From: Streptomyces galbus
Lineage (GTDB): Bacteria > Actinomycetota > Actinomycetes > Streptomycetales > Streptomycetaceae
Assembly: GCF_005280195.1 (NCBI RefSeq)
Contig: NZ_SZPR01000004.1
Span: 62,001-126,000, forward strand
Reading direction: 5' to 3'
DNA: 64,000 nt
Shown here: in pieces, positions 62,101-64,000 of the stretch
How the letters are laid out: each line of letters opens with the position of its first letter
Numbering within the stretch: the first letter of the stretch is position 1
The notes under the pieces: generated by a model
What the model was told of the DNA's origin: nothing
What the model saw: the letters and a program-made list of their open reading frames with translations, nothing else
Databases searched by the model: none
Translations under genes and position numbers: made by a program

Positions 62101-62934
62101 CTACGCGGCGTGGGACGCGTCGTTCGTCGTCGTGAGGGCCTCGTCGTAGCGGGTCAGGACCAGGCGGGCCATCGCCGGGTGGGCGCCGAGGGGGGCCGAG
62201 GCCAGCCAGGGGGCGTGGGCGGCGCACTGGGTCGCGAAGCGGCCGGGGGCCGTGAAGTACGACGCGACCGCCACCCGGTGGCGTCCCCGGGCCGCGAGGT
62301 CGCGCAGGGCCGACTCCACGGTGGGCGCCGCGGCGGAGGCGTAGGCGGGCACGACCGGGACGCCGAGGCGGCGCGCGAGGAGGCGGGCCGTGCGGTCCGT
62401 GTCGGAGGCGTTGTCGGGGTCGCGGGAGCCCGCCGCGGCGAGCACCACCGCGCTGGTGCGGCGTTCGGCGCCGGTCAGGTCCCGGGGCCAGCCCGCCTCC
62501 ACCAGGCGGGTGTGCAGGGTCTCCACCAGGAGGGGGTGCGGACCGAGCGGCGGCGCCGCGCGCGTGTGCAGGCGCGCTCCGGCCGCCATGCCGGGGATGT
62601 CGTGCTTCACGTGGTGGCCGCGGCCGAGGAGCAGCGGGACCAGCACGGCGTCCGTCGTGCCGCGCGCGTCGAGGGCGGCGAGGGTGTCGGTGAGCAGGGG
62701 TTCGTTCAGCTCGATGTGGCCGAGGTGCACGGGCAGGCCGGGCCGCAGGCCGCTCACGCGCGCGAGGAGCGCGCGGACGGTGGCCAGGGCGCGCGGGTCG
62801 CGGCTGCCGTGGCCGACGAGGACCAGCGCGGGCGGCCCGGGGCGCCGGCGGCCGTGCGGGCCGGCCGGGCCGGGGCGGCCGGTGAGCGGGGTGCTGACCC
62901 GGCGCATCGGGTGCGCTGGACGGTCGGGAGTCAT
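62101..62934 (-). CDS. Sirohydrochlorin chelatase (CbiX/SirB-like, two-domain)
   Basis: 277 residues made of two CbiX-like halves. N-terminal half: ALVLVGHGSRDPRALATV with the metal-site His, HIELNEPLLTDTL, VPLLLGRGHHVKHDIP. C-terminal half: VVLAAAGSRDPDNASD and VPVVPAYASAAAPTVESAL, ending in VASYFTAPGRFATQC. It inserts iron (siroheme) or cobalt (B12) into sirohydrochlorin. Siroheme is the cofactor of nitrite and sulfite reductases, in line with the nitrate reductase gene starting at 63954. ATG 62934 follows AGGA about 12 bases away. Confidence 0.9.
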   Translation of the reverse strand: MTPDRPAHPMRRVSTPLTGRPGPAGPHGRRRPGPPALVLVGHGSRDPRALATVRALLARVSGLRPGLPVHLGHIELNEPLLTDTLAALDARGTTDAVLVPLLLGRGHHVKHDIPGMAAGARLHTRAAPPLGPHPLLVETLHTRLVEAGWPRDLTGAERRTSAVVLAAAGSRDPDNASDTDRTARLLARRLGVPVVPAYASAAAPTVESALRDLAARGRHRVAVASYFTAPGRFATQCAAHAPWLASAPLGAHPAMARLVLTRYDEALTTTNDASHAA

Positions 62935-63136
62935 GGGCACCGATCCTGCCGGGGGGAGGTTGCCCGGCTGTTGCGCGTCCGTCACGGGACTTTTCCGGTG
63001 GTTCACCTTCCAGGGAACCACGGTGTGAGGTGGGGCGGGGCGGGCCCGGGGCGGGGGTGAATGAACCGGATCGTCGCGGGACCCGTCCTCCTGCCCGGGA
63101 CCAGGAACTCTCGACTCCGGACGAGGAGGTGGCGCC

Positions 63137-63829
63137 GTGCGCCGACCGTGGCGCGGGCCGGGCCGACCGCGGCTGCCGCGCACCCGCAAGGGGTGGCGGC
63201 GGCTGGTGCAGGCCGTGGTGGCGGGGTGCGTGCTGGCGCTGCTGCCGTCGACGTGGCTGTTCGTGTCCACCGCGGACCGGCTGGTGGGCACCGCCTCCGC
63301 GCCGCGCACCGACGTCGCCGTGGTCTTCGGCGCGGGCCTGTGGAACGGCGGGCCGTCGCCGTACCTCGCGCACCGGCTGGACGCGGCGGCGCGGCTGTAC
63401 CGCGACGGCACGATCAAGGTCGTCCTGGTCACCGGCGACAACAGCCGCGAGGACTACGACGAGCCGGACGCCATGCGCGCGTACCTCACCCGGCACGGCG
63501 TGCCGGACGGGCGGATCGTCAGCGACTACGCCGGGTTCGACACCTGGGACTCCTGCGTGCGGGCCCGGAAGATCTTCGGCGTCCACCGGGCCGTGCTGAT
63601 CAGCCAGGGCTTCCACATCCGGCGCGCGGTCGCCCTGTGCGAGGCGGCGGGGATCACCTCGTACGGCGTCGGGGTCGAGGCCGAGCACGACATGACCTGG
63701 TACTACGGCGGTGCCCGCGAGGTGCTCGCGGCGGGCAAGGCCGCGCTGGACGCGGCCTTCGAGCCGGACCCGCGCTTCCTCGGGCCGAAGGAGACGGCAG
63801 TGACGGCGGCGCTGGCGGGAGCACGCTGA
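63137..63829 (+). CDS. SanA/YdcF-like (DUF218) membrane-anchored protein
   Basis: 230 residues. A basic N-terminus and one membrane helix (VQAVVAGCVLALLPSTWLFV) lead into an external DUF218 domain: AVVFGAGLWNGGPSPYLAHR, VVLVTGDNS, DEPDAMRAYLTRHGVP, DYAGFDTWDSCVRA and LISQGFHIRRAV. SanA-type proteins influence envelope permeability and vancomycin sensitivity in enterobacteria; the molecular activity is unknown. GTG 63137 has GGAGG eight bases upstream. It is a single gene. Confidence 0.87.
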   Translation: MRRPWRGPGRPRLPRTRKGWRRLVQAVVAGCVLALLPSTWLFVSTADRLVGTASAPRTDVAVVFGAGLWNGGPSPYLAHRLDAAARLYRDGTIKVVLVTGDNSREDYDEPDAMRAYLTRHGVPDGRIVSDYAGFDTWDSCVRARKIFGVHRAVLISQGFHIRRAVALCEAAGITSYGVGVEAEHDMTWYYGGAREVLAAGKAALDAAFEPDPRFLGPKETAVTAALAGAR

Positions 63830-63903
63830 CCGACCGGTCCCCGGTGCGGTGCCCGCACCTCACCGAGCACCCGGGCGGGCCGGGAGGTCGTCGTGCCGGG
63901 GGT

Positions 63904-63930
63904 GTAACAGGGGCCGCAGCGGCGCGTAAC
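63904..63930 (+). promoter_or_regulatory. Candidate GlnR-binding site upstream of the nitrate reductase gene
   Basis: Two GTAAC elements at 63904-63908 and 63926-63930 are exactly 22 bases apart, two helical turns, which is the spacing of a-sites in the GlnR box (gTnAc-n6-GaAAc repeated). The intervening b-site CGCAG is poor. The location 24-50 bp before the start of a nitrogen assimilation gene makes control by GlnR plausible. Confidence 0.45.
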
Positions 63931-63953
63931 ACGGCCGCCGCACGCTGAGGCGC

Positions 63954-64000
63954 ATGCAGAGCACCCCGACGCCCACCCACTGCCCGTACTGCGCCCTGCA
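63954..64000 (+). CDS. Molybdopterin-dependent assimilatory nitrate reductase, N-terminus only (truncated by the window)
   Basis: ATG 63954, with GAGG a few bases upstream, encodes MQSTPTPTHCPYCAL before the window ends. The C-P-Y-C pair is the beginning of the [4Fe-4S] motif CxxC at the N-terminus of the NasA/NasC-type nitrate reductase and formate dehydrogenase family. The siroheme chelatase nearby and the GTAAC repeats support nitrate reductase. Only 15 codons can be seen, so formate dehydrogenase or another molybdoenzyme is not excluded. Confidence 0.65.
   Translation, partial: MQSTPTPTHCPYCAL

Noticed and set aside
62935..63136. Possible cobalamin riboswitch upstream of the sirohydrochlorin chelatase gene
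   Set aside because: No B12-box or multi-stem arrangement is visible; the purine-rich patches are ordinary ribosome-site material.

Overview
The window is chromosomal DNA of a Streptomyces species. The evidence is very high GC with strong third-position GC bias, frequent GTG starts, purine-rich ribosome binding sites, and several recognisable Streptomyces genes: matB, mbl, hrdA with dnaG, the SAV_2336/trypsin/AAA cluster and the DUF6545-type membrane proteins. From memory the gene order follows the S. coelicolor segment around SCO2403-SCO2473. I could not check this, so it is a recollection. I see no insertion sequence, prophage, integrase or CRISPR array.

Layout. 1-6.3 kb: an unknown barrel protein, a ChvE/MmsA/MmsB-type monosaccharide ABC importer and a secreted aldose 1-epimerase. 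6.4-12.7 kb: a histidinol-phosphate-aminotransferase-like protein with a long Pro/Ala tail, a lineage protein, a GNAT acetyltransferase preceded by a 12-codon open frame, a DUF4360-like secreted protein, an Rrf2 regulator and a GH51 arabinofuranosidase. 12.9-18.6 kb: a five-gene operon of three paralogous seven-helix membrane proteins, a HEVWH zinc-peptidase-like protein and a FAD-dependent oxidoreductase. This is one of the two most interesting loci. 18.6-23.2 kb: SMP-30 lactonase with its IclR regulator, a hypothetical protein, an ATP-grasp ligase and a MerR-PP2C fusion. 23.4-26.3 kb: malonyl-CoA synthetase MatB overlapping a fused carboxyltransferase. 26.4-30.0 kb: a large secreted subtilase.

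30.2-37.9 kb is the second key locus: a CU044_2847-type small protein, a trypsin-like/VMAP-C protein, a MoxR-like AAA ATPase and a 1492-residue multidomain SAV_2336-type protein (vWA-like domain, pseudokinase, SARP-like winged helix, degenerate HAD). This is the architecture of NTPase-centred conflict/signalling systems. mbl, an actin homologue, follows it. 39.1-43.5 kb holds a signalling group: MEDS-ATPase, STAS-ANTAR, a methyltransferase, and GAF-PP2C-ATPase. 43.5-48.6 kb is an ABC exporter with a beta-propeller/phosphoesterase protein; the permease has no in-frame stop near its expected end, which suggests a frameshift.

49.5-50.0 kb carries tRNA-Met(CAU) and two identical tandem tRNA-Asn(GUU) genes on the minus strand. 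50.1-55.8 kb: a YtxH-like protein, an FGGY sugar kinase and a heterodimeric ABC exporter. 55.8-62.0 kb, minus strand: dgt, a ferredoxin-reductase-like flavoprotein, dnaG and the sigma factor gene hrdA, a macromolecular-synthesis-type cluster. 62.1-64.0 kb: sirohydrochlorin chelatase, a SanA/YdcF-like protein, and the first 15 codons of a molybdopterin nitrate reductase with two GTAAC elements upstream that may be a GlnR site. Siroheme supply and nitrate/nitrite assimilation fit together at this end.
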